Origin: a virus
DNA: 51,507 nucleotides
Virus record (IMG/VR): IMGVR_UViG_3300013119_000772
Coordinates: 1 to 51,507 of that record
Reading direction: 5' to 3' (one strand)
This document shows positions 30,381 to 37,683 of this stretch, piece by piece (positions within the stretch are counted from its first letter, which is position 1; each line of letters starts with the position of its first letter). The notes below the pieces were generated by a model, which was given only the letters and a program-made list of their open reading frames with translations, made no database searches and was not told the DNA's origin. Made by a program: the position numbers and the translations under genes.

Positions 30381-30405
30381 CGAGCTATTTAAACGATGTT
30401 AATAT
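30377..30405 (+). promoter_or_regulatory. Sigma70-type promoter for the FKBP gene
   Basis: TTGACG (30377-30382), a 17-base spacer and TAATAT (30400-30405) form a good host-type promoter. Transcription should start near 30412, about 30 bases before the FKBP start. A weak 5-base-pair hairpin (ATGAT/ATCAT, 30413-30427) would sit at the RNA 5' end, followed by AGGAG at 30432. Confidence 0.65.
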
Positions 30406-30441
30406 ACATAAGATGATCTTTCATCATACCTAGGAGATAAA

Positions 30442-30996
30442 ATGAAAGTAACAAATGGACATAACGTAAAAGTCCACTACAGGGGTACCCTCACTGATGG
30501 TACCGAATTTGATAATTCGCGGGTACGCGGCGAGACACTCGATTTTGAAATCGGTTCTGGTCGCATGATTCTCGGATTTAACAACGCAGTTGTTGGAATG
30601 AGTGTGGGGGAGACAAAGACGTTTACTCTCGCACCGGACGAGGCGTACGGTCTACGTAATCCGAACGCCTTCCAGCCAGTACCGAAGACGGCATTTGGTC
30701 CAGATTTCGAGTTTTTAGTTGGCGAAACTATTCAAGGAAATGGTCCTGCAGGTCCTTTCCTTGCTAAGATTCACGAACTTCAAGAAGACAATGTGATTCT
30801 GGACATGAACCATCCCCTCGCTGGCGAAGAACTCACCTTTGAGATTGAGTTGATGTCTGCCGAGTCCGAGACTACCACCGCTAACTGGTCTGCTTCAATG
30901 AAAAAAGCAGAGCTTCTAGAGGTTGCAAAGTCCCGTGGGTTGCCAGTCAACACCAAGTCCACAAAGGCTCAGATTATCCAAGCACTTGGAGCTTGA
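30442..30996 (+). CDS. SlyD-type FKBP peptidyl-prolyl isomerase with SAP/Rho-N-like tail
   Basis: The protein has 184 residues. Residues 1-70 carry the FKBP core (VKVHYRGTLTDGTEFDNS, then GSGRMILGFNNAVVGMSVGE), and the SlyD-type flap/insert region follows to about 145 (NHPLAGEELTFEIELMS). Such proteins isomerise Xaa-Pro bonds and act as chaperones; host SlyD is known to help some phages. The last 35 residues (MKKAELLEVAKSRGLPVNTK followed by KAQIIQAL) form a small helix-extended-helix of the SAP/Rho-N/HeH kind, which usually binds nucleic acid. This fusion is unusual. It has its own promoter upstream and a strong terminator downstream, so it is a single-gene transcription unit. Confidence 0.85.
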   Translation: MKVTNGHNVKVHYRGTLTDGTEFDNSRVRGETLDFEIGSGRMILGFNNAVVGMSVGETKTFTLAPDEAYGLRNPNAFQPVPKTAFGPDFEFLVGETIQGNGPAGPFLAKIHELQEDNVILDMNHPLAGEELTFEIELMSAESETTTANWSASMKKAELLEVAKSRGLPVNTKSTKAQIIQALGA

Positions 30997-31015
30997 TTAA
31001 TTCTGATCGGCAAAT

Positions 31016-31042
31016 AAAACCTCGCTTCGGCGGGGTTTTTTT
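31016..31042 (+). terminator. Rho-independent terminator
   Basis: The stem CCTCGC/GCGGGG closes a TTCG tetraloop (31020-31035) with A-rich sequence before it and TTTTTTT after it. It lies 20 bases after the FKBP stop and is the clearest terminator in the window. Confidence 0.92.
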
Positions 31043-31044
31043 GC

Positions 31045-31073
31045 TTGACAGCCAAGCCACCATATGTTAGATT
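31045..31073 (+). promoter_or_regulatory. Sigma70-type promoter for the primase gene
   Basis: A perfect TTGACA (31045-31050), a 17-base spacer and TAGATT (31068-31073) begin 3 bases after the terminator. The start site would be near 31080, so the leader is under 10 bases and begins with the GAGGG ribosome site. CATATG palindromes occur at 31061 and 31085, the second including the start codon. Confidence 0.7.
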
Positions 31074-31087
31074 GTATATGAGGGCAT

Positions 31088-32026
31088 ATGAATAAGAAAG
31101 AAGCGAAGAAGATCCTACATGCAGCAATTGGAAACTACGCAGACAAAGGCAGCGAACTACTTTTCGCGTGCCCGGTCTGCAATCACCACAAGCGTAAGTT
31201 CTCTGTTAATCTCGATAAAGGTTTTTATAAGTGCTGGGTTTGTGATTATCGCGGTCGCAATCTTAGGCGTGTTGTTAGGCGTTTTGGTTCGTATACACAA
31301 CTACAGAAATGGGACGAAATTACGAACAGGTCAGATCTTGAGAGATTTGCTGATCTCTTTATGGAACCAGAGCGTCGAGAAGACGCGGAAAAACCGGAAC
31401 TCCCGGAAGAATTCGTAAGCCTCTGTTCGGACAATATCCCCGCCACAGGCATGTATGCGCTTAGATATTTACAAAAGCGCGGACTTACCAAGACGGATAT
31501 TCTTAAATGGAAAATTGGATATTGTTTTAGCGGAGAATATCGTAATAGGATTGTTATTCCTTCTTTTGACAGCGAAGGAGACGTAAGTTACTTTGTTGCG
31601 AGAGCCTATAACGGCGACTCATACAAGTATAAGAACCCGAAGGCTTCAAAGAATATTGTATTTAATGAACTATATATCGATTGGAACAAAGACTTAGTTT
31701 TAGTCGAAGGAATTTTTGATGCTATTATCGCCGGAAACGCTGTACCTATCTTGGGTAGCACGTTACGAACTGGTTCCGAACTGGTCCGAAAAATCGTCAC
31801 AAACGATACCCCAATCTACATCGCCCTCGACCCCGATGCGCGAGACAAAGAAAACAAAATCATCAAAACACTTCTTAAATATGATATCGAAATGTATAAG
31901 ATCGATGTTTCGGACTACGAAGACGTAGGGTCCATGTCGAAAGAAGTTTTCGAAGAAAGAAAAAAGAACGCTGTATTTATAGATAATGACAACTATTTAC
32001 TGTTGAATTTGCTATCAGCACTATAA
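31088..32026 (+). CDS. 61: DNA primase, DnaG/gp61-type (zinc finger plus TOPRIM)
   Basis: This is a 312-residue protein. The zinc-binding domain has CPVC (Cys28, Cys31) and CWVC (Cys49, Cys52), a C-x2-C-x17-C-x2-C ribbon that reads the template. The TOPRIM catalytic core follows: DLVLVEGIFDAIIAGNAVPI with the metal-binding Glu, then YIALDPDARDK with the DxD. Length and layout resemble T4 gp61 (342), which makes RNA primers with the gp41 helicase; no helicase is in the window. It has its own promoter. The frame ends 10 bases before the class C-tagged protein, so that gene may be co-transcribed. Confidence 0.88.
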   Translation: MNKKEAKKILHAAIGNYADKGSELLFACPVCNHHKRKFSVNLDKGFYKCWVCDYRGRNLRRVVRRFGSYTQLQKWDEITNRSDLERFADLFMEPERREDAEKPELPEEFVSLCSDNIPATGMYALRYLQKRGLTKTDILKWKIGYCFSGEYRNRIVIPSFDSEGDVSYFVARAYNGDSYKYKNPKASKNIVFNELYIDWNKDLVLVEGIFDAIIAGNAVPILGSTLRTGSELVRKIVTNDTPIYIALDPDARDKENKIIKTLLKYDIEMYKIDVSDYEDVGSMSKEVFEERKKNAVFIDNDNYLLLNLLSAL

Positions 32027-32036
32027 GGAGAACAGC

Positions 32037-32549
32037 ATGTCCAGATGGGGAAAACCAAGAAAAAACGTCAGGAGAATCGACCCACGATACTTTATGGATG
32101 AGAAGGCAGAAGTAATCAAGGAAGAAAAAGAAGTCACGCGCATGAAGGAGATTGCTGGCGTAGGCGCCGGCGCACCGTCGCCCTCCGCACGTCGAACCCC
32201 ACGATTACAAACTCGCGAACCTGACATGACACAAGCACAAGAGCTTGCTCAAGTCCTCGCCCAAAGTCCGGCAGTCATGGCTGCTGTACAACAGGCAGCG
32301 AAGGATCCCGAAGTCCAAGCCGCTGCGCAGGAAGGTGCAGCGGAGGCAGACGCAATGCAAGAAGGCGACGGGGTGCTTGGGGGTAATCCATTATCGGATG
32401 CAGCCCTAGCTACCGGACTCGGCGCCGGCGGAATCATGATGATCGGCGCTGCAGCAGTCGCCACGCCGGCAGTATTTGCGCTGGGATTAACCGGAGGCGT
32501 GGCGTTAATGGCAATCGGAATATTAGTTAGCCAGATCGTCGAACAGTAG
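32037..32549 (+). CDS. Class C-tagged protein with glycine-rich membrane hairpin
   Basis: The protein has 170 residues. The N-terminal 25 residues (RRIDPRYFMDEKAEVIKEE) nearly repeat those of the 40353 protein, while the bodies differ. Residues about 65-115 are Ala/Gln/Glu-rich helix (AVMAAVQQAAKDPEVQAAA). The last 50 are two hydrophobic Gly/Ala-rich segments (TGLGAGGIMMIGAAAVATPA and FALGLTGGVALMAIGILVSQ) that look like a membrane-inserting hairpin with glycine-zipper spacing. A membrane-active cargo or lysis/entry protein is conceivable, but no family is recognised. An AAGGAGAAC site precedes ATG. It is followed by the short class A gene. Confidence 0.6.
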   Translation: MSRWGKPRKNVRRIDPRYFMDEKAEVIKEEKEVTRMKEIAGVGAGAPSPSARRTPRLQTREPDMTQAQELAQVLAQSPAVMAAVQQAAKDPEVQAAAQEGAAEADAMQEGDGVLGGNPLSDAALATGLGAGGIMMIGAAAVATPAVFALGLTGGVALMAIGILVSQIVEQ

Positions 32550-32564
32550 CTAAGGAATAAACAA

Positions 32565-32705
32565 GTGAAAATCACCAAATCCCGACTTAAAGATATTATC
32601 GAAGAAGAGCTTAGTAATTATTTGTCCAACATATACAAATGGTGCCCCTCGGGAAGCAAATGTTCTCCGGAGAAGAAAAAGACAAAGTGGTGGAAAGGAA
32701 GATGA
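32565..32705 (+). CDS. Short class A-tagged protein (46 residues)
   Basis: The gene uses GTG with AAGGAAT 8 bases upstream. The first 18 residues (VKITKSRLKDIIEEELSN) are a clear class A tag. The remainder is a short basic, Trp-rich tail with two Cys (KWCPSGSKCSPEE, then KWWKGR). The stop overlaps the next ATG (ATGA), and the next protein starts with the same tag, which supports it as a real gene. It is a near-minimal tag plus Cys tail and could be a substrate or plug for whatever reads the tag. Function unknown. Confidence 0.65.
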   Translation: MKITKSRLKDIIEEELSNYLSNIYKWCPSGSKCSPEKKKTKWWKGR

Positions 32706-33616
32706 AGATCACAAAAACGCAGCTTAAACAAATCATCAAAGAAGAGCTAAGTTCGATAGAGGATCTTGAAGCCCGGCTTGCCGGCATGGATGCGCGCAGA
32801 GACGACGACACTCAGAAAGTCAAACACAGAGACGCTAGAGACGAGCTAAATGAAATAGCCCGAACCCTACAACAAATGTTTGAGTTGTCAAACCTTATGG
32901 TGCAGAAGAAGTCAGAACACTTTCAGAACACAACTGTTTATGGGTTACCCATCCGAGAACAAGGTGCCCTTAAGGAGTTGGCTGATATTACTAGAGAATA
33001 CGCCAAGCATGTAAAAGGTGCCGAATCAGAGCCAGTGACTGAAGGTCGAGGATCTGGGCATTCTGAAGTCTTAAGGCATACAAACGATGCAGTCGAGCGT
33101 ATAATTAAGAAGGTTGGCTCACTAGGAGATGAGCTTGTATCCGGCGCCACTCGCGGAGGACCGTACGAGAGGATGCCAGTTGACATGTATATAGATGGCT
33201 TCGACAACTACGACGAACCCCGAAAAGTGCTCAGAGAACAAGCATTAAAATTGCGATTCGCGATTGAATATGGTTTAGATCGCCCGGTACCACCCGGGAT
33301 TAGAGATAGGCTTAAAAAAGAGATCAAATCGGGATTCCTTAGTAATATGCGCGGACTTAAATCAACATATAGAGAACACATGCTGAAGATCGTTAAAGAG
33401 GAAGTCGAAGCCGCACTGGAGGAGAAAAAGATGCAAGAAGCCCCCTCAGAAGAAAAGGATGATTGGATCCAAGATGCAGAAAAAGATATTGAAAAGCGCG
33501 GCACGGAAGGTGTCTGCACCGGCGATAAGTTTGGTGGACCAACGTGCAAGCCGGGAACGAAGAGATATAATCTAGCCAAAACATTCCGCAAGATGGCAAA
33601 GGACAAAAAGAAATGA
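32702..33616 (+). CDS. Class A-tagged protein with C-terminal Cys module
   Basis: The protein has 304 residues. I place the start at ATG 32702 because the tag MKITKTQLKQIIKEELSS begins there. That ATG overlaps the previous stop, and a GGAAAGGAAG site precedes it; an in-frame ATG at 32639 would add 21 unrelated residues. The middle is charged and helical (coiled-coil-like, residues 20-110). A second tag-like helix occurs near residue 235 (LKIVKEEVEAALEE). The C-terminus is a basic module with two Cys (GVCTGDKFGGPTCKPGTKRY, then NLAKTFRKMAKDKK). No enzyme family is recognised. It overlaps the next class A gene by 4 bases. Confidence 0.7.
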   Translation: MKITKTQLKQIIKEELSSIEDLEARLAGMDARRDDDTQKVKHRDARDELNEIARTLQQMFELSNLMVQKKSEHFQNTTVYGLPIREQGALKELADITREYAKHVKGAESEPVTEGRGSGHSEVLRHTNDAVERIIKKVGSLGDELVSGATRGGPYERMPVDMYIDGFDNYDEPRKVLREQALKLRFAIEYGLDRPVPPGIRDRLKKEIKSGFLSNMRGLKSTYREHMLKIVKEEVEAALEEKKMQEAPSEEKDDWIQDAEKDIEKRGTEGVCTGDKFGGPTCKPGTKRYNLAKTFRKMAKDKKK

Positions 33617-33951
33617 AGATTACAAAAGAACAATTGCGTAAGATTATCGCGGAAGAGGTCGCCAATGAAGGCGTCGTGAAAAAGCCTTTCGATGACTCCA
33701 TGATCACTCACGATGATTATGAGCAGTCTGACGAGCCTTCTCGCGACGATACTGGCGAGCCTCCTCTTACACAACGATCACAACGCAAACTTAACCACAA
33801 TCATATGCTGGCGAGAATTAACGACGCAAAGCTTTACCTTCAACAACAAGGCGATCCAGTAGCGTCAGAGCTTTCTCAAGAGTTAGATCAGGTAATATAC
33901 AGCATGGAACTGTTAAGTGATTATTTTATGGGCGATATGCCCTCTGAGTAA
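33613..33951 (+). CDS. Class A-tagged small acidic protein
   Basis: The 112-residue protein starts MKITKEQLRKIIAEEVANEG. The tag is followed by a hydrophilic, Asp/Glu/Ser/Pro-rich linker (residues 25-60) and a helical C-terminal part (HMLARINDAKLYLQQQGDPV, then LDQVIYSMELLSDYF) that looks like a compact two- or three-helix domain. ATG overlaps the previous stop. It ends just before the promoter of the Mre11-Rad50 fusion. Function unknown. Confidence 0.65.
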   Translation: MKITKEQLRKIIAEEVANEGVVKKPFDDSMITHDDYEQSDEPSRDDTGEPPLTQRSQRKLNHNHMLARINDAKLYLQQQGDPVASELSQELDQVIYSMELLSDYFMGDMPSE

Positions 33952-33967
33952 TGGCACAAAAAAATAC

Positions 33968-33996
33968 TTGACAGCCTCTACTGAACAAGATATACT
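33968..33996 (+). promoter_or_regulatory. Sigma70-type promoter for the Mre11-Rad50 fusion
   Basis: A perfect TTGACA (33968-33973), a 17-base spacer and TATACT (33991-33996; 5/6) make this the strongest promoter in the window. The start would be near 34003, about 30 bases before the TTG start codon. The -10 box and start point lie inside a large dyad. Confidence 0.78.
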
Positions 33997-34010
33997 TGTA
34001 TAGTAGAGGC
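33974..34010 (+). promoter_or_regulatory. Dyad-symmetric putative operator overlapping the promoter
   Basis: Outer arms GCCTCTACT (33974-33982) and AGTAGAGGC (34002-34010) are perfect inverted repeats. Inner arms ACAAG (33985-33989) and CTTGT (33995-33999) are also perfect, leaving only GA/AT mismatched and a 5-base ATATA centre. It spans the spacer, -10 box and start point. Transcription would begin within the right arm, so the RNA cannot form the hairpin. A DNA-binding site for a dimeric repressor or activator fits better. Confidence 0.6.
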
Positions 34011-34032
34011 ACATTTGTGCTCGGAGGGAAGT

Positions 34033-37000
34033 TTGAAGTTTGCACACATCAGTGACACTCATATCAAAAATTTGAAGTATCACTACGAATATAGAATTGT
34101 ATTCGAACAATTATACCAGACACTGCGAGAGCAGGAAGTCGATTACATCGTTCATTGCGGAGATATCGCACACACAAAGACACAGATCTCACCAGAGTTT
34201 GTGGAAATGTGTTCTGATTTCTTCCGCAGTTTAGCGGAGATTGCACCCACATATATTATATTGGGCAACCACGATGGCAATCTAAAGAATAGTAGTCGCC
34301 AAGACGCATTGACGCCGATTGTAGATGCGTTAAACTTGCCAGCTCTGCATCTGCTCAAAGAATCTGGCGAAACCCACATAGACGATAAGTTCTGTTTGAA
34401 TGTGCTTTCAGTCTTTGATCGAGATAATTGGACAAAGCCAAGCGATACTGATAAAATCAACATCGCCCTGTATCACGGCTCAATCAGCAACTGTAAGACT
34501 GACATGAACTGGACAATGAGAAATGGCGAAGATACTCTAACTATCTTTGAAGACTTTGATTTCGCCATGCTCGGCGATATTCACCGTCGTCAATATTTAG
34601 ATGAAGTAGGTCGCGTTTGGTATGCCGGCTCAACTGTACAGCAGAATCATGGCGAAACAAATGATAAGGGGATTCTCATCTGGGATATCCAGTCAAAGGA
34701 TGATTGGGAAATCGAGCCCATTGTGCTTAAGAATCCAAAGCCATTCTTTACAATTCCTTTAACGATGAAGGGGCGCATGCCACGCAAGATTGATGTGCCA
34801 ACCGGCGCTCGTCTGCGCTTGGTGAGCAACAACAATCTTCCGCTCAATGTGATGAAGCGCGCAATGGATATCGCCAAACACCGATTCAAACCGGAGAGCA
34901 TCTCGTTTTTGAACAGAGCCACCGGTGAACGCGGAAATGTTGAAGATATTACAGACGGACTCAAGACCGAGAACTTGCGAGATCCAAAGATTCAGGAAGA
35001 ACTTATCGATGAGTACCTTAAGGACTATCAGGTGCCCTCTGAGACGCTCGAAAAAGTTTATGAACTCAATCGGGCTTACAACAAAATTATTGAGGAGACA
35101 GAGGAAGTCTCGCGCAATGTAAACTGGAAACTTAAGACCTTTGAGTTTGACAATCTGTTTAATTATGGAACAGACAATTCAATTAATTTTGAAAATATGG
35201 GTGGTATCATCGGCATCTTTGGAAAGAACTTTTCCGGAAAGAGTTCTGTGATTGATGCTGCATTATATACTTTGTTTAATACGACGTCCAAGAACGAACG
35301 CAAAAACTTAAACGTCATTAATCAGAACAGAGATTCATGCGCAGGCAAGCTCACTATCGAGTCAAACAATAAGGTCTATACGGTTGAAAGGAAATCAGAG
35401 AAGTACGTTAAGAGGCTTAAGGGCGAGGAAACCCTAGAAGCCAAAACCGATTTGAATTTTGAAGTATATGATCGCATCACCGAAGAAACAACATCTCTGA
35501 ACGGAACAACGCGAAATCAGACAGATGCAATTATCAGAAAGCATTTTGGTTCTATCGATGATTTCATGGTATCTTCGCTAGCCTCGCAGCATGGTGCGTT
35601 AGCATTTATTGATGAGGGCTCTACTCGACGTAAAGAGATCATTGCTAAGTTCTTGGACCTGGAGATTTTTGAAAAGAAGTTTAGGATGTCCAAGGAAGAC
35701 TCGGTAGAAGCCAAAGTCTTGATTAAGAAGCACGAAGACCGAGACTATGGGGCAGACATCACCGCCGCCACGAAGGAGTTGAATAAGTATCAGAACAAAT
35801 CAGAGAAGAACAAGAGCCTCTGTGAATCCTTGCGTATTAAGCTTAATACATTGACGGATGTTGTGCGCTTATTGGAAGAACAAATCAAAGCGACTCCCTC
35901 GGAAGTGGTGGACATTACTAACTTGCGCAAAGAGCACAAAAAGAAAGTTAATTCTATTGTTGCTTTGGGCGAAACAATCAAAGAACAATCGCAGTTCATA
36001 TCTCTCAAGAGCGAGGAAATCGCGGCAACCGAGAAGCTACTCGGCGCGATAGATCACCAGAAGAACCTTGAGAATAAGTTGTCGATTGAGAAATTAGATG
36101 AAACGATTGCCTCGTTAAATCAAGAACTAGAGAGTATCGTTAAGAAACAGAAGCTGCTAGAGGGAATCCCGTGCGGTGATTCGTTCCCAACGTGCAAGTT
36201 TATTAGAGATGCACACGTCTCAGTTGCCACAAGGGATATTGCAGCTAACGAGCGCGATAAGTCCATAGAAGCCCGCAGCGCATTAAATCCCGAAGAAATC
36301 GAGTTGGAGATTGAAGAACACAACGCTTTACAAATAAAGTCTTTAAATTTTGAAAAAGAGATTTCTGAGTTGAAGCTTAAGCGAGAGCGCAACAAGGCTA
36401 CAAAATCTAAGATAGAATTATCTTTGAAAGATATTACTAATCAAATTAAGGAATACGAAGAAAATAAAGAAGCAATTGAGAATCTTGAGAAACTTATAAA
36501 GGAAAAAGATAAGCACCAAAAAGACATGAACAGTAAGCAGAATGAGATAACGACTTGCGAACAAGAGACTTTAGATATCGTTAAACTCGTTGGTTCTTGC
36601 GAACAAAAGATTGAAAACTTGCGAGAGCAACAAACTGAATACAAAGAACTACAGAACTCATATGCAGCCTACGATCTGTTTATGCAGTGCATGCACCCAA
36701 ACGGAATTGCATACGATGTGATTAAAAAGAAGATTCCTGTTATCAATCAAGAGATAGCGAAGGTGTTGGCAAATATTGTAGATTTTGAAATTTTCTTTGA
36801 GAGTTCTGGTAATAAGTTTGACATCTTTATCAAGCACCCTCTATACGACGAGCGCCCTATTGAAATGGCGTCTGGCGCAGAGAAAACCATGGCGGCGATG
36901 GCAATTCGTTTGGCTCTTCTGAGTGTCTCTTCACTGCCCAAAAGCGACTTATTCATCCTCGACGAGCCCGGCACAGCATTAGATGAAGAAAATATGGAAG

Positions 37001-37140
37001 GTTTTATTAGGATCTTAGAACTAATTAAAGTGTATTTTAAGAACGTTTTGTTGATCTCGCACCTTGATTCGCTCAAAGACTGTGTTGACATGCAAATTGT
37101 AATTGAAAAGAAAAATGGATATGCAAGAGTAAACCAATAA
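34033..37140 (+). CDS. Fused Mre11-Rad50 (gp47-gp46, SbcD-SbcC) recombination nuclease
   Basis: The 1035-residue single protein starts at TTG 34033 with GGAGGGA upstream and reads MKFAHISDTHIKN. Residues 1-330 are the Mre11/SbcD phosphoesterase: Asp8/His10, HCGD (Asp44), GNHD (78-81), YHGS (His148), GDIH (181-184). Residues about 320-360 look like the Rad50-binding helices. Residues 365-1035 are a Rad50/SbcC ATPase: Walker A GKNFSGKSS (397-405), long coiled coil, a central CGDSFPTC (Cys714, Cys721) in place of the usual CPxC hook, signature SGAEKTMAAMA (about 946), Walker B LFILDEPGTAL (about 975) and H-loop LISHLDS. T4 makes gp47 and gp46 separately for end resection and host DNA degradation. 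All catalytic motifs look intact. Confidence 0.9.
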   Translation: MKFAHISDTHIKNLKYHYEYRIVFEQLYQTLREQEVDYIVHCGDIAHTKTQISPEFVEMCSDFFRSLAEIAPTYIILGNHDGNLKNSSRQDALTPIVDALNLPALHLLKESGETHIDDKFCLNVLSVFDRDNWTKPSDTDKINIALYHGSISNCKTDMNWTMRNGEDTLTIFEDFDFAMLGDIHRRQYLDEVGRVWYAGSTVQQNHGETNDKGILIWDIQSKDDWEIEPIVLKNPKPFFTIPLTMKGRMPRKIDVPTGARLRLVSNNNLPLNVMKRAMDIAKHRFKPESISFLNRATGERGNVEDITDGLKTENLRDPKIQEELIDEYLKDYQVPSETLEKVYELNRAYNKIIEETEEVSRNVNWKLKTFEFDNLFNYGTDNSINFENMGGIIGIFGKNFSGKSSVIDAALYTLFNTTSKNERKNLNVINQNRDSCAGKLTIESNNKVYTVERKSEKYVKRLKGEETLEAKTDLNFEVYDRITEETTSLNGTTRNQTDAIIRKHFGSIDDFMVSSLASQHGALAFIDEGSTRRKEIIAKFLDLEIFEKKFRMSKEDSVEAKVLIKKHEDRDYGADITAATKELNKYQNKSEKNKSLCESLRIKLNTLTDVVRLLEEQIKATPSEVVDITNLRKEHKKKVNSIVALGETIKEQSQFISLKSEEIAATEKLLGAIDHQKNLENKLSIEKLDETIASLNQELESIVKKQKLLEGIPCGDSFPTCKFIRDAHVSVATRDIAANERDKSIEARSALNPEEIELEIEEHNALQIKSLNFEKEISELKLKRERNKATKSKIELSLKDITNQIKEYEENKEAIENLEKLIKEKDKHQKDMNSKQNEITTCEQETLDIVKLVGSCEQKIENLREQQTEYKELQNSYAAYDLFMQCMHPNGIAYDVIKKKIPVINQEIAKVLANIVDFEIFFESSGNKFDIFIKHPLYDERPIEMASGAEKTMAAMAIRLALLSVSSLPKSDLFILDEPGTALDEENMEGFIRILELIKVYFKNVLLISHLDSLKDCVDMQIVIEKKNGYARVNQ

Positions 37141-37152
37141 GGAGTCAACAGC

Positions 37153-37683
37153 ATGAAAATTACCAAATCGCAGCTTCGAAGCGTAATCAGAGAAGAAATA
37201 GAAAACACCGTCGATGAGGGTTTTGTGGACTCTATCAAGGGCGCCCTCGGTCTTGGCGGCAAGAAAGCAGCCCCAGCAGCCGATCCAATGGCAAATGTCC
37301 CAGAAGATGAGCGCGAAGACTATGAAGAATTTCGTAGTGGAGGCGCCGCCGGTCAATTCAAGTGGGAAGATGCCCGAGGACAGAACTTCGACGATACGAG
37401 TTCATATGAGGCTTACCAGGACTTCTTAAAATGGAGAACCAAGCATGTAGCTGACTCCGAACAACATCGACAGGCTCAATGGGATATTGAGCAAGCCAGG
37501 AAGAAGCGCGGCTCTGGAAGATCGTCGTCATCGTCGTCGTCGTATCGACGTGATAAATCCCCTGCCCATCGCGCATCCAGCGCTGTTGGTTCATCTAACC
37601 TTGCTTACGGCGAATCCATAGAGAAGATTAAGGACATTATTAGAGAAGTGCTACAAGAGATTCAAGGAGATAAAAAACAGTGA
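37153..37683 (+). CDS. Class A-tagged protein with Ser-rich linker
   Basis: The 176-residue protein begins MKITKSQLRSVIREEIENTV. The middle (residues about 50-115) is charged and aromatic (DEREDYEEFRSGG, then YEAYQDFLKWRTKH). Residues about 120-145 form a Ser/Arg/Lys linker including seven Ser in a row encoded by a TCG/TCA microsatellite (37521-37541). The final 20 residues (IEKIKDIIREVLQEIQGD) are a second helix resembling the tag, so the protein has tag-like helices at both ends. An AAGGAG site precedes ATG. Its stop overlaps the GTG of the ParB-like gene. Function unknown. Confidence 0.65.
   Translation: MKITKSQLRSVIREEIENTVDEGFVDSIKGALGLGGKKAAPAADPMANVPEDEREDYEEFRSGGAAGQFKWEDARGQNFDDTSSYEAYQDFLKWRTKHVADSEQHRQAQWDIEQARKKRGSGRSSSSSSSYRRDKSPAHRASSAVGSSNLAYGESIEKIKDIIREVLQEIQGDKKQ

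Noticed and set aside
32639-32701. 21-codon upstream extension of the 32702 gene
   Set aside because: It overlaps the short class A gene; the tag starts at the internal ATG with a good ribosome site.
33208-33774. Minus-strand open frame of 188 codons
   Set aside because: It is antisense to two class A-tagged genes and is Ser/Leu/Phe-rich as expected from antisense of Lys/Glu-rich coding sequence.
34015-34032. Earlier TTG start for the Mre11-Rad50 fusion
   Set aside because: The ribosome site GGAGGGA lies downstream of it; TTG at 34033 gives the canonical MKFAHISDTH start.
35040-35140. Frameshift or missing gene boundary between the gp47-like and gp46-like halves
   Set aside because: The frame is continuous, with sensible helical sequence at the junction and no internal ribosome site plus start pair that would clearly separate the halves.
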